A stretch of DNA of 64,000 nucleotides from assembly GCA_007115705.1 (NCBI GenBank), contig QXEO01000411.1, forward strand, positions 7,789,702 to 7,853,701, given 5' to 3'. The notes under the pieces were generated by a model, which worked only from the letters and a program-made list of their open reading frames with translations, did not search any database and was not told the origin of the DNA. Of the stretch, positions 14,020 to 26,534 are shown in pieces; position 1 is the stretch's first letter, and every line of letters starts with the position of its first letter. This stretch comes from Dactylis glomerata. Its lineage: Eukaryota; Streptophyta; Magnoliopsida; Poales; Poaceae. The translations under genes and the position numbers were made by a program.

Positions 14020-14339
14020 TCTGGAGAGAAGTGGTTTGGTGAGATTCATAACAAGGAAACTTATGCATGCTTCAAATAAAAGACTAAACTCATGCTTAAC
14101 CATAACATCCAGGACAATCCATACATAGCATGCTCCAACAACCATGCATAACAAGTCCAGGCATACATAATATATACAAGCAAAAGGGTGCCACACATGT
14201 CCAGGCACACACACATACCACATAGTCTCATACATCAAACATAGCAAATGGTTCTAGATAGACCATACAACACCGATACGCAAAAGGGAGCAAACTAACA
14301 ACTACGCGGCAGCCTACGTGAGAGGTAGAGTGGTGGAAT

Positions 14340-15197
14340 CTACTCGTCGCCGCTAACGTGGGGGACTAGCTCCTCGGGGTCCTCCTCACTAGGAGTCTCA
14401 GGAGCGTAGAAGTCGAGAATAGCGTTGCGGTCCTCACCGCTCTCGCTACCACGGTCGTCGTCGTCGGTGCTAGCGGGCTCCTCGTCGAAGGCCTCATGGT
14501 GGTCATCGTCGCGGCCAAGTACCGCCTCGTTCTCCTTGCAGAGCTCGGCGGTCTCCTCCTCCAGCTCGGACACGTGGCTCTCAAGAGAAGCCAAGTGGTC
14601 CTCCAACTCGCGGACGCGCCTCCTAAGAGCCTTGTTCTTCTTCACGATCTTCCTCTTGGCAGAGAGAAGACGGTGACGTGAGAAGATAGACTCCTGGAGG
14701 TCCTCACAAAGAACGGCGAGCTCAAGCCCTCTCTCGTCGGTGACCATCTGGACATGGTCCAGATGCTCCTGCGTGTGGTGCAGGAGAGCCTCGGTGTGGC
14801 AGAAGTGGCGGCTGAAGGGGGTGTGCGCTGCAGCCTGGTAGGGAAGGCCATCGGCGTCGACCCTCCCGTAGTGCTCGTAGCGAGTACCAAGTAGCTCGTC
14901 GTAGTGGAGGTGGACGAGGCGCGATATGGCGTGATGCAGAACGCGCATCAGGCCATCGCCCCAGTTGCGCTCGATCACCTCAAAGGTGAACTCTGGTGAG
15001 GTAGGCGGGACCTCCTTGCTGCGGACCTGGCAAACCACGCGGATAGCCAACTCCCGGGTGCCCTCCTCAAACAGGCGGTAGCCTCGCACCTCGGGACGCG
15101 GGCGTCCAAGGCGTGCGGCCAATTCGACCAAGTCGCGCTCGAAAATCAGCACGTCCTCGTGGGTGCCGATCTGTCGGTGTGCAGAAGGAGCATCCAT
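14340..15197 (-). CDS. Extra ORF between primer site and gag in element B (285 aa)
   Basis: This is an intact ATG-to-TAG ORF in the sense orientation of element B, lying between the primer site (15437-15449) and gag (14019). I do not recognise the family. Residues 1-170 are mixed and may be globular. Residues about 177-226 form a strongly charged predicted coiled coil (repeated Leu/Glu/Arg heptads). Residues 230-285 are very acidic (runs of Asp and Glu). There is no signal peptide, membrane segment or zinc finger. Gag-pol downstream has several lesions, whereas this ORF has none. It could be an accessory protein translated first from the genomic RNA, or an N-terminal partner of Gag assembly through the coiled coil. 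That role is inference only. A captured host fragment is an alternative. Confidence 0.6.
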   Translation of the reverse strand: MDAPSAHRQIGTHEDVLIFERDLVELAARLGRPRPEVRGYRLFEEGTRELAIRVVCQVRSKEVPPTSPEFTFEVIERNWGDGLMRVLHHAISRLVHLHYDELLGTRYEHYGRVDADGLPYQAAAHTPFSRHFCHTEALLHHTQEHLDHVQMVTDERGLELAVLCEDLQESIFSRHRLLSAKRKIVKKNKALRRRVRELEDHLASLESHVSELEEETAELCKENEAVLGRDDDHHEAFDEEPASTDDDDRGSESGEDRNAILDFYAPETPSEEDPEELVPHVSGDE

Positions 15198-15436
15198 CTA
15201 CACAAATTTTAGAGTAGAGTTTATTAATGACTTACCCAAGTGTGCAAAATTTATACATAAGTAAAAACTTGAATTAAAATTGCAAGTAATTAAAGATGCT
15301 TAAAGAACAAGGGAAGAGATGAGAGCAATATATATTTACCTTTGATATATATAGCCATCTCTTTTTATTTTTAAGAAAATAGTTTTTGGATCCGATCTAA
15401 CGCCCATGCTAAACTAGGGTTTCCTAAGGTCAGGAT

Positions 15437-15449
15437 GGCTCTGATACCA
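15437..15449 (-). other. Element B primer binding site (tRNA-iMet type)
   Basis: On the - strand TGGTATCAGAGCC follows the LTR end CCCACA after four bases (GAGT). It matches the 3' end of initiator tRNA-Met, the usual primer of Tekay and many copia elements. Confidence 0.85.
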
Positions 15450-15453
15450 ACTC

Positions 15454-17920
15454 TGTGGGGACCCCGGCTTACCACCCGGGATTCCCGTTATGCATACAAT
15501 TCACGATCCCAGGAGACCGCCGTGAATCCACATAACAGAGTTGGCATTTCAGATTACAACATCCATTACATAACGAGTATTAAAGTCTTACATAAGCCGC
15601 TTGGCTGAATATAAATGCCACGCAGGGCAAGTTCGACTGACACACTTATTCATAGGTAGCAGCGGATACATGCAGCGTAGTGACCCAAGTTAGGCCTACT
15701 ACCCTACAGGCGACTGACCGGGAAACGAGTCCTAATTTGCACCGGCGTCGTCATACTCCTCATCATCCGCCTCATAGTCATCTCCAAAGTCTGGCCAAGT
15801 TAATAGCCAGGGACAAAGCCGTGAGTACATTTTGGAATTGTACTCGCAAACCATCTAAGAGAGAAACATTCACATGCTATATGGCTGTAGCAAGGGTTGG
15901 CTTAGTTTCATGGAACTATGTGCTACTAGTTTCTCGTGTCGGTATAGCATGTCATACGACATCTCTATATCCTTATTAAAGAAGACTTTTATAAAACAAT
16001 TTTAGGAAAAGCTCTAGGAAAGGGGGAAACTCCTTTGTAAGATAAGGTCGGTGGTCAATCAGACATAACCACCGCAAGTCATCAACAGTACCCTCCAAGT
16101 ACTCCGATTCACACCCATGCCATGGCAGTACCCTCCAAGTACTCTGTCCGGCACAAACTCCGTTTTTCTAGAAACCATTTATAAAACCAAAACCTGACAT
16201 TGGGCAATGTAGTGATCTTCACAACCGTCCATGACCGAGGACTCGGCCATTCGAATAGGTTTACACTCTGCAGAGGTTGTACACTTTACCCACACCATCC
16301 GATAAATCCGCCGGGGTGCCACCACGGACCGTCATACACAAGTATGCCGGGTTCGGATAATCGATCAAAGCCCTCCATCTATCTACCTTAGTACGGGTGC
16401 CTACCCTGTGGAGTTTACCTCCCTGGCACGCCCCGGCAGTACCTCCTTCGGAGTGTAACTCCGGCGCCACGGCGGGAGAACCCAAGTGTCTTCCGGCCGG
16501 ATAAATCCCGAAGGATCCCGATTTACTATTGCCCATAAATTAGCGGCAACCCAGATTCCGGGGTCCTACAAACCCTTATATAGTGTGAGGCTCCCCGCAC
16601 TAAAGCAAATAAACTTCAAACTAAGCCCCGTCCCATACCGGGGTAATGTGGTTGCACGGGTTAATTGCTTCGAGCGACTACAAAGAAAAACCAATGTCTT
16701 TTTCTAAAACCACCAACTCCTTCCTTCCATATCCCAAGTTCCATTTGTCCCAAAATTATTTGGATAGCACTTCAGTGGAGTAGATACTACTCCAAGGTTT
16801 TCAAAATCATTTTCGAAACTTTACCGAGAGTTTTCCCATCCTAGAGTTTTTGGCTCCACTACAAGTTTTTCCAAAGACTTCGATGCTAATCATCAAGTCT
16901 CTACTTTCAGGGGTATTGAGTAGGTGTCAAAGGTGTCATCCTTCATAGATGATAACAAATCGACTTGTGAAGCTAAGCCGCCAACTATTGCTATTTAGGG
17001 AGTAATAGCAATATAAGAAAAACAATGCATAGTAATAAAAGCAAGATTAAAACAATGCATAGTGACTTAATAGGATTCAGATATGCAACAAGTAGATGGC
17101 TTGCCTTGGTTGGCTTGTCCGTGATCACCTTCCTCCTGATACTCAAACACTTCCCCTTCCTCCGCACAGTCGTCGTTCGATTCTATCCCCAGAAAAAGAA
17201 ACGACAACACACACAATAAGCATTCATGCATACATGAATCACACCCAAGACATGTATCACACCACTCAGCCATTGAGTATCAGAAGCAAACAAGTTTAAA
17301 TATCTGAACTAATATTCATTTTACAAAAAGAATTATCTAATAAACAATATCAAGCAAAAACTATTTTGTATAGTAACCCTAACCACACACAAACAACTTG
17401 CAGGTATCAAGGTAAATCAAAACATGGCATCCAACATACCTACAGGTATCTAACAACATTCCAGAAGCAACACAATTGGAATCAAACTAAAATAATATAA
17501 GGTTGATTTAATATGAATTTACTAATTCTAGGAATCACTAGAATAGCAAGATAATTCCCTAAAATAATATGTAAGTCCTAAAATTCTACCAGAGACCATT
17601 CTGGAAAGCTACTAGAATGGCCAACACACCAGAAGTGGAATCATCCACACATAATCATTATATTAAGCACAATAAATCAATCAATGCAAAAACTTAACAT
17701 CACCAAAATAATTACCACAGACAATGCACAGCTCCTAAAATAGTACATCCAGTTTCTATAAATCAACAAAACAGTAAGGTATCAGTGAAAATTGGAATTA
17801 CCAATTTTCATTACACAGAACATCAGATTTGCATATATGTGTGAAAAACAATAGATCTACACTATTTAATCATGAGATAATATTTAGGGTCCTAAAAATT
17901 TCACATGCAGTAGATCCAGG
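15454..17920 (-). repeat. Element B 5' LTR, left piece
   Basis: This is co-linear with 4994-7460 of the 3' LTR, with scattered substitutions. It is interrupted at 17920/17921 by element C, whose target duplication CCAGG is 17916-17920. Confidence 0.93.
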
Positions 17921-18847
17921 TGTCGGGGGTATGACCCCCGGTAGGGTCAAGAGACTAGAAAGATACAAGGACTATGGTTGACTTTATGACCGGATTATCA
18001 AGGAAGGGCCTGGCCGGAATATAAGAGCATCGGCTAGGCCGGCATATATGTGTATCCCGGCTATGTTCGGATATGCCGGTATAACCGGAACATGTATTTA
18101 GAGGTGCCGGCATATGCATTGATATGCCGGCCTAACTCATTAGATATGTTGTGCAGGAGCAGGGAGGCCGGATTACCTGTCCTTCATAGGACGATGGTCC
18201 GGCATATAGGTCCGGGATATGGCCAACGGTCATATCCGGGTCACATGGGTCAACCAGGAGTCACATCCCTACAATCAAGGAGGAAGACATCCAAGCATGG
18301 AAGCAGTGCATGGTGACAGGGTGCACAGTGGAGGTCTACCTACCCTCACTGTGCACAAGTACAGCCCTTACCTCAGGGTGGTAAGGTCACAGTGCAGGAA
18401 GTACAAGACACAGCAAGGGCGAGTCCCATCGAGAGCAATCAGGGAGAAAGTCAAGGGCGTGTGCCTTCGTCAGCTTGCCCTATTTGGAGTATAGTCGGTG
18501 TCCCCTGGTCTCAGGTGACCGTTGTAACCCTGGCCACCACTATATAAGGTGGCACAGGGAGCCCTAGGAAGGGGTTGGTCACTCTGGGTTCCTACACTTA
18601 GCAGTTCATCATCCTCCTCTAGCAGAGAGCTTGGAAGCACCATTGTTGTATACTCCATCGATCCAAATATATAACTAGTAGAGCAGGAGTAGGGGTGTTA
18701 TCTCCTTACGAGAGCCCCGAACCTGGGTAGATCAGTGTTCCTTTCTGTCGTGCTTTTTAGCTCGTTCCCCTCTCCCGAATCCTCCAGCATCTAGTTCGGC
18801 CCCCATTTAAGCCATCCCATGGCATATGTTGTTTCACCACGACGACA
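17921..18847 (+). repeat. Element C 5' LTR (927 bp)
   Basis: TG...CA ends. It is identical in length to 32076-33002 and about 98.8% identical by eye. It contains many copies of the element's private motif ATGCCGG / CCGGCAT. Confidence 0.95.
18533..18553 (+). promoter_or_regulatory. TATA box flanked by an inverted repeat, element C LTR
   Basis: GCCACC (18533-18538), then ACTATATAA, then GGTGGC (18548-18553): the TATA box sits between perfect 6-bp inverted arms. The same arrangement occurs in the 3' LTR near 32688-32708. It is the likely core promoter of the genomic RNA, with the start expected about 30 bases downstream. Confidence 0.65.
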
Positions 18848-18849
18848 TT

Positions 18850-18867
18850 TGGCGCCCACCGTGGGGC
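18850..18867 (+). other. Element C primer binding site
   Basis: TGGCGCCCACCGTGGGGC starts two bases after the LTR end. This sequence class is typical of Tat/Athila gypsy elements. I do not assign the tRNA. Confidence 0.85.
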
Positions 18868-21800
18868 TGATCGATATGCTGGGCGGAGTGTTTATTCGGA
18901 CGGGGTCTGTGATAGCAGCTTCGGGAGTGCGCGTGGTCTCTGGCCTTGTCCAGAGGCTAGGCTCGCTCAGCTTCGTCAGCGACAACGCCGGATGTCTCGG
19001 CGGCCGGCCGTTCCCCAGGGATGGCCGGATCATGTCTTTCGGTTCCCACGAGGTGTACGTGGGGACTGAGAGAGTTTGCAGGGAAGAGGTACTGATGGCA
19101 GCGGATCCTCCGTTACATCGGCTGGCTCACGCTGGGCGTAGCGCTCGCTCAGTAGAGTCGGCCGAGGTAATGATGGCCGGCACATCAATGCCGCCGGCAG
19201 ATGGTGCCGGCAAGGCAGCAGCAGCAGCAGGAGATACTCCCCCGGAGCCGCCGAAGGCCAAGAGGTCGGCACGTCCTCCGTTGGAGCGTGTCGAGAACCT
19301 GGCCGGCACTTCCGCTGTGCTGGCAAAGGGTCAGGTGCTTCTTCCCATCATCGATCGGCTTCTCGAGCCGGTGCGATCCGGCGATGATCCGGAGCAGACA
19401 AGGGAGGTCCTGGAGGGATCTTGTCAGGCCCTCGTCGACGAGGCCCTGGCCATGCATCAGGAGCGCGAACGGTTTAACCGGCAACTCCGTGAGTATGAGG
19501 CAGCACATGGTTTTACTCCTGTGGTAACCCGGCCTAGCCGGATAAATGAGGTTAGAACTAGAGGTAGGGATCTTAAGACTGAGCTAGGTAAAGATGCTAG
19601 AGCTAAGAGTCATACTGCAACTAGCACTGTGCCTAAGGTAGTCTATAGCTCACCAGTGAAGAACCTTAGAGCAGCAGCGGAGGTAGCTAAGGACTTATCT
19701 AATTTGTCCGGCGAAGCGCTGCATGAGCAGCAGGCCCAGCTTAACCATCTTTTGTCTGAAGCTACCAAGCAGCAGGAGGCCTTTAAGAAGGCAAACCCAG
19801 GTGTCGGGGCATCCCAGTACGTTGCGTCAGTGGGAGGTGCCGGCGCAAGGTCAAGGGGGGAGGCTTCGTCCCCGCATCCAAGCGCCCGGCGTGCCGGAAG
19901 TGTGACCTCTGGCCGCCGGGACAAGCAGATCCAGGTGTATGATCCGGCAATCGCCGGAAAACAGGCGATGGTGCAGAGAAGTGCCGGCCATGCTGACAGG
20001 AATGTCGGCAGCAAGAATGCCGGTCAGAATGTGCCGGCCGGGCAAGGAGCAGCTTCGGCCGGTGTGGGCCGAAGTAATAGTGCTGCTCGGCGTCAGCAGC
20101 AAGGCGCCGGGGGTGCAGCCCAGCAGCAAGGTGCAGGTCAGCCGAGACATCGAGAAGATGATGGGAACTCCGCCCTTGCCAGGGCAGGATATCAGCAGCA
20201 GCACCAGCAAGGCCAGCGAAATGAGCAGTGTCATCCGGAGCAGCAACAGCAAAAGATGATCGCAGGCCCAATTGCATCCCGGCTAGGACCTCGGTCCTTG
20301 GCGGCAAGTGATGCGCGCTTGAAGCTAGACAGGATTCACCAATCAGAGTTGGTGGAGAGGCAAGGTGCTCCGGGTCCTATGTGCTTTGGACCCCGGATCA
20401 TGGGTGAGCCGGTACCTTACTACTTCTAGCTCACGCGCGGCGCGAGGACATACAACGGCAGTACAAAGCCGGAAGATTGGTTGGAGGATTACTCCACCGC
20501 AGTGAACATTGCCGGAGGAAACCTCAGGTGGGCGGTACGGTATGTACCGCAAATGCTAGAAGGACCAGCCAGGATATGGCTGAATAATCTGCCGGCCGGA
20601 AGTATCAACGGCTGGGTTGATTTCGAAGAGCAGTTTGTGTCAAACTTCACCAGCACATACAAGAGGCCTAACCGTCCGCAGCAGCTGGCCAACTGCCGGC
20701 AAGGAGTAAATGAGACCGACCGTGACTACCTGACCAGGTGGTGCACATTGCGCAATTCCTGCGAAGGAGTTGTGGAGCAGCAGGCCATCATGTGGTTCGC
20801 TCATGGGTGCCGGCATGGCACCATGTTGTGGCAAAAGCTTCAGAGGGAAATGCCGGCCACGTTGGCCGAGACAATCAAGATTGCAGATAGTTATGCTCTG
20901 GGAGATCCCATGCAGCCCACCCTTGATTCACAAGGACAGGGGCAGACTCAGGGGAACACCAACAGCGCCGGGAGACCAGGCCAATACTATCGCTCTGATA
21001 ACCGGAACAAGAGAAGAGATGAAAGGCCGGATTACCGGTATGGGGCAGCACAAGTAGCAGCGGTGGAGGAAGAGCAAGAGGGCGCCGGCAGTAGCCAGCA
21101 TCCGAGATATGAGGGCAATCAGCAGCCTCAGCAGCAGCAGCAACAGCCACAGCAGCAAGCGCAGCCCTTCTAGAAGAAGAATGTCTGGATCAACAAGAAT
21201 GCCGGCGGCGGTGCCGGCCAGAAGAAGCAATGGCCGAAGTATATGGTGGGTCTGGCCATGGACAAGCCTTGTGTGTTTCACACGTTCCAGCCGGGTAAGC
21301 CGGCAAACCATTTGACGAGAAACTGTTCATGGCTGGACGACATATTAGCAGGTCGGGCAGGTCCCTAGGGACCAGCTAGACCATCTATCTCGGCAGCTCC
21401 ATCGCCGTTGACAGGTGCAAATACAGTTGCAGTCCCGCCCAGGCCGGTTAATCCCGTGAATCAGAGCAATGCCGGAAACGCCGGCGTAAATCAAGTAGAT
21501 CAGAACTATAACCCGGAGTACTATGCCGGAAGCCCAGCAGCGGGCCAAAATGAGTACAAGGAACATGATCAGAGCTACATGGTCTTTGAGACCGAAAGAA
21601 CAGACAAGCAGAGCTTGTACCGGAGGTGTTTGGAGGTGAATGCCGTTATGTCGGCAGTTCCGAAGCTAATGTACTGGTCTGACCAGGCCATTGGCTGGGA
21701 CAGGGCAGATCATCCCAGGATCATGCCAAACCCCGGCGGATATGCGCTAGTAATGGATCCGACATTTGTCGGGCCGGCTAATAATGTGAGATTCAGCAAG

Positions 21801-24365
21801 GTCCTCATTGACAATGGGAGCAGCATCAATATCATGTACCGGGATACGATGCAGAAGCTGGGCATCAAGGAAAATATGTTGGAGCCAAGCAAGACCACAT
21901 TCCACGGCATTGTGCCGGGACATTCGTGTGCGCCGATGGGCAAGATCCGGATGGATGTCATGTTTGGCAACCGGGATAACTGCAGGGTGGAGAACCTCAT
22001 GTTTGAGGTGGTTGATCTGGAAAGCCCCTACCATGCTTTGCTGGGTAGGCCGGCACTGGCAAAGTTCATGGCCTCTACGCATGTTGCGTACCTGAAGATG
22101 AAAATGCCGGGGCCCAAGGGAGTGATCACCATCATTGGTGATTACAAGCGCTCGATGGCATGTGCAACAGCCGGATCTAATCTGGCCGAGACTCTGATCA
22201 TTGCAGAGGAAAAGAAGAGGCTCAAGCAAGCAGTGGAGATTGCTGAAACGGTCGTGGCCGGCAAATCTATGCCGGGCATGACAAACCCGAGTGACGGCAC
22301 TTCTTTTCAAGTGGCCAAGGAAGTCAAGAAGGTGCCTCTGGATGAGGCTTTTCCGGAGCGCTATGCCCTCATCGGGGCAGATTTGGATCCCAAATAGGAA
22401 GTCGAGCTCATCAGCTTCCTCCGTGAGAATCGGGATATCTTTGCATGGTCTACTTCAGACCTGCAAGGTGTGCCGAGGGAGCTGGCTGAGCACGCATTGC
22501 ATGTGAGACCGGATGCTAAGCCGGTGAAGCAGCCGCTCCGGCAGAATGCAGGTGATAGAAGGAAAGCCATTTGGGATAAAGTGGCTAGGCTCCTAGCCTC
22601 CGGCTTTATCAAAGAAGTGCTTCATCCGGATTGGGTGTCTAATCCGGTTTTGGTGGAAAAGAAGAAGGATGAGCCCGCCATAGTGAAAGTATGGCGGATG
22701 TGTGTCGATTACACCAACTTGAACAAGGCATGTCCTAAGGATCCATTCCCGCTACCTCGGATCGATCAAGTGATTGATTCCACGGCCAGATGTGAACTGT
22801 TATCATTCGTAGATGCTTATTCTGGTTTCCACCAGATCCCCTTGTATGAGCCGGATCAAATAAAGACATCCTTTATTACCCCGTACGGGGCTTATTGCTA
22901 TCTCACTATGCCGTTCGGTCTAAGAAATGCCGACGCAACGTACCAAAGGTGTATGCAGAAATGTTTGCACGATCAAATAGATAAAAATGTGCAGGTATAT
23001 GTTGATGATGTCGTCATAAAGACCAAGGAGAGTAAGACTCTCATAGATGATCTCCGGGAAACCTTCGCAAACCTGAGGAGGTTCCGGATGAAGTTAAATC
23101 TGGCTAAGTGTACGTTCGGTGTGCCGGCAGGCAAGTTGCTCGGTTTCCTTGTTTCCAGCCGGGGTATTGAGGTGAATCCCGGCAAGATTCGTGCCATAGA
23201 AAGAATGAAGCCGTCGACAGATTTGAAAGAAGTACAGAAGTTCACTGGGTGCCTCGCATCCCTGAGCCGTTTCATAAGCCGGCTGGGAGAAAAAGCCTTG
23301 CCATTATATCAATTGATGAAGAAGTCCGACACATTTGTCTGGACAGCACAAGCAGATGCAACTTTCAAGGAATTGAAACAGATGTTGTCAGCAGCGCCGG
23401 TATTGGCGTCTCCAATGCCCCGGGAGCCGATGTTGCTCTATATAGCGGCAACCAACAGGGTTGTCAGTGCAGTGGTAGTAGTGGAGCGAGAGGAGGGAGG
23501 CAAAACCGTGCAGCGGCCGGTATATTATCTGAGTGAAGTTCTCTCCACCTCAAAGAAAAACTACCCACACTATCAGAAGATGACTTATGGTGTCTATATG
23601 GTGGCCAAGAAGCTAAAGCATTACTTCCAAGAGCATCCAATCCAGGTAGTGGCCGAGGCCCCTATCTTTGAGATCATTGGCAATAAAGATGCCAGTGGCA
23701 GAATAGCCAAGTGGGCAATAGAGTTGTCGCCATATACTCCCCAATATGACAAGAGAGATACAATCAAGTCCCAGGTGTTGGCTGATTTCTTTATTGACTG
23801 GGCCGAGATACAATATGAGCCACCCTTGCCAGATGCAAATTATTGGAGGATGCATTTCGACGGTTCCAAGACAATACATGGCCTGGGTGCCGGCATAGTT
23901 CTCAGTTCACCAAAGAATGACCAATTGAGATATGTCCTGCAGATTCATTTTGCAGCATCAAATAATGTGGCGGAATATGAGGCACTGGTGCATGGCCTGA
24001 AGGTGTCTAAGGACATAGGAATTCGCCGGATTGTGTGTTTCGGTGATTCTGACTTAGTGATTCAGCAATGTTCCGGTATATGGGATGCGCATGATGCAAA
24101 TATGGGATCCTACCGTTTCCTGGTGCAGCAGTTAAGTGGTTACTTCGAAGGTTGTGAGTTCCGGCACGTTCCCCGGGCTTAGAACGAAGCAGCCGATGCA
24201 TTGTCCAAGCTGGGATCTTCCAGAGATTCAATCCCGCCCGGCATTTCATTGGAGCATCTGAGGAAGCCGTCAATCAAGCCCTCGCCAGAGTCATCTTCCA
24301 TTTATGTCCCGCCGAGTCCGGAGGATACAGTTCCAATGGAGATAGATGCCGGAGCCAGGTCAGAT

Positions 24366-24535
24366 AACCCGGGGACCGTTTTCTCAGTACCGGGGACTGG
24401 GCCGACATATGCGGTGAGCGCAGTATTCTGGAGCAGAAATAGGGGCAAGGGTAAAATGTACCAAGAGGTTGTGCCGGTATACCCGGGGGCTGCTCCGGCA
24501 TACCCGGGGACTGATCCCTCAGTCCCGGGGACTTC
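24366..24535 (+). repeat. Short repeats in the RNase H-integrase linker of element C
   Basis: Five spaced copies of an ACCCGGGGACT / ACCGGGGACTG like unit occur at about 24368, 24389, 24482, 24501 and 24523. They encode repeated Pro-Gly-Thr or Pro-Gly-Ala. The core CGGGGACT is the same as in the element's polypurine tract (32061-32075). Confidence 0.7.
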
Positions 24536-25883
24536 GCGGCCCATGGAGATCGATTATGTGTCGGCCGAAATGATGGAGATAGATCAGGCAGTATTCACTG
24601 TCAGGGAAGTGCCCTCATGGGCACGTCCAATCATGGATTTCCTGGTGAATGGCCAAGTGCCGGCGGATGAAAATGAAGCCCGCCGATTTACAAGGAGATC
24701 CAAAGGTTATACCATCATAAACAAGGAAATGTACAAAAGAAGTGTCACCGGAGTATTGCAGAGATGTGTCGAATCTGCGGAAGGCCTGGAGATGCTCCGG
24801 GAAATTCATCAGGGGGAGTGTGGTCACCACGCTTCATCCAAAGCATTGGTGGCAAAGGTATTCCGGCATGGCTTCTATTGGCCGACGGCACTGCAAGAAG
24901 CAGAAGATTTGGTCCGAAAATGCAATGGCTGTCAAAGATATGCCCACCAGATTCATCAGCCGGCATCTGCCTTGAAGACTATCCCGATAACCTGGCCCTT
25001 TGCTGTTTGGGGCCTGGATATGGTCGGGCCTTTTAAGCCGGCCAGAGGAAAGATGACCCATATCTTGGTCATGGTGGACAAGTTCACCAAGTGGATTGAA
25101 GTAAAGCCCATAAGCAAGTGTGATGGACACACAGCAGTGAAATTCCTAAAAGATATAATCTTGAGATATGGTGTTCCCCATGGCATCATCACTGACAATG
25201 GGTCGAACTTTGCCCAAGGGCCATTCGCCAGATTTTGTGAGGAAGTGGGAATCCGGCTGGACATTGCGTCGGTCGCTCACCCTTGTGCCAATGGCCAAGT
25301 AGAGAGGTCAAATGGACTAGTGTTGTCCGGCATAAAACCTCGGCTGATAGAGCCACTGGAGAAAACCCCGGGATGTTGGCTAGATGAATTGCCAGTAGTG
25401 CTTTGGAGTTTAAGGACAACTCCGAATAGGTCAACAGGCTATACACCATTTTTTCTTGTGTATGGAGCAGAAGCTGTACTTCCAACAGATGTAATACATG
25501 ATGCACCAAGAGTGGTGCTATATACTGAGGAAGAGGCTAAAGAAGCCAGGGAAAACAATATTGATCTGCTAGAGGAAGCAAGAGAAATAACTCTGTCAAG
25601 AACAGCAGTATATCAGCAGAACCTCAGACGCTATCATGCGCAGAAGGTGAATCCAAGGAGATTCCAAGAGGGAGATCTAGTACTCCGGCTAAGGCAAGGC
25701 ACAGAGGGCCGGCATAAGTTAACTCCTCCATGGGAGGGGCCATTCATTGTGAGCAGAGCTCTGCACAATGATGCCTATTATCTTATAGATGTGCAGGCCC
25801 CCAAGAAGAACAAGGCGGACAGGTCCGGAGAAGAAACCAAGCGACCATGGAGCATAGCCCTACTCCGTCCCTTTTACTCCTGA

Positions 25884-26534
25884 GCAGCACAATGTATGTA
25901 TTTCCATATTTTGCTTTGTGTGCCAGCGCTTTATGCCGGCACAAGACTAATGAATGAAATGTCGGCATCCCGAAGAGATCGGGTACTGCCTCCGAGGTAT
26001 ATCGTTGTTTATTTTCAGTTCTTGTTTGTATGCCGGCTGGCTTGATTCGAATGTTTCCTGTGTCGGCCTAGTAGTGTGTTGGCACCAAAGGCCGCTCTTC
26101 GACTCAGCTGCTATCCGAAACCCGGCTTCATGGCTAGCAAGAGTAGATGCCGGAGTTTGTCTACACATGGAAAACGACTAAGGAAATGTAAAGCAAGCGA
26201 ACCGACATTTATGTTGTTGCTAAAGTTAAAACTTGAAATGTCGGATGATTTGAAGTCTAAGTTTCAGAGTTGAAGTACTATATGTTTAATGAAGCAACCT
26301 TGAGACTCATACGTCGAAAGCCAAAAAAGGTAGACAAGTAGCCAAGGTTGTGAAGTTGAGGAAACAGGAAAACAAACTCGGTGACTTAGCAAAAAGATGA
26401 TCCGGCATTCATAATCAAACAAACCAAGTTAAAACTTGTTCAGCTAGCAAACTTAAGGGAAATAGAGTATATATTACATCTGCACCCGGCATACCGGGGA
26501 TCTGATAAACCTTAAAGTTTTTGGTACGGCAAAG
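25884..26534. other. Convergent gap between pol stop and antisense gene stop
   Basis: No gene is seen. Pol ends on the + strand at 25883 and the antisense gene ends on the - strand at 26535, so transcription converges here. On the - strand AATAAA at 26008-26013 is a possible poly(A) signal for the antisense gene, about 520 bases past its stop. Several TGCCGG/TGTCGG motif copies are present. Confidence 0.5.

Larger units (their letters stand above)
18819..25883 (+). pseudogene. Element C gag-pol, one frame with five TAG stops
   Basis: A single frame runs 18819-25883 (2355 codons). It is interrupted only by TAG at 20427, 21171, 21366, 22395 and 24180, and there is no frameshift. The true start is probably later than 18819, for example the ATG at 19095, because 18819 lies in the LTR. 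Domains are: Gln-rich N-terminal gag; gag core (about 20481-20900); Cys/His motif near 21270; protease with DNGSS (near 21808); RT with YVDD (near 23000); a first RNase H (about 23420-23800); a second, archaeal-like RNase H with HFDGS (about 23850-24215); a Pro-Gly-Thr linker (24360-24540); integrase with HHCC (about 24810-24930) and DDE core; end at 25883. Flanking residues suggest each stop was Gln. Catalytic residues look intact elsewhere. Confidence 0.95.

Noticed and set aside
18819..25883. Recoding of TAG as an amino acid in element C
   Set aside because: Seven readthroughs would be needed in two unrelated genes, and plants have no such general recoding. Deamination of CAG is simpler.
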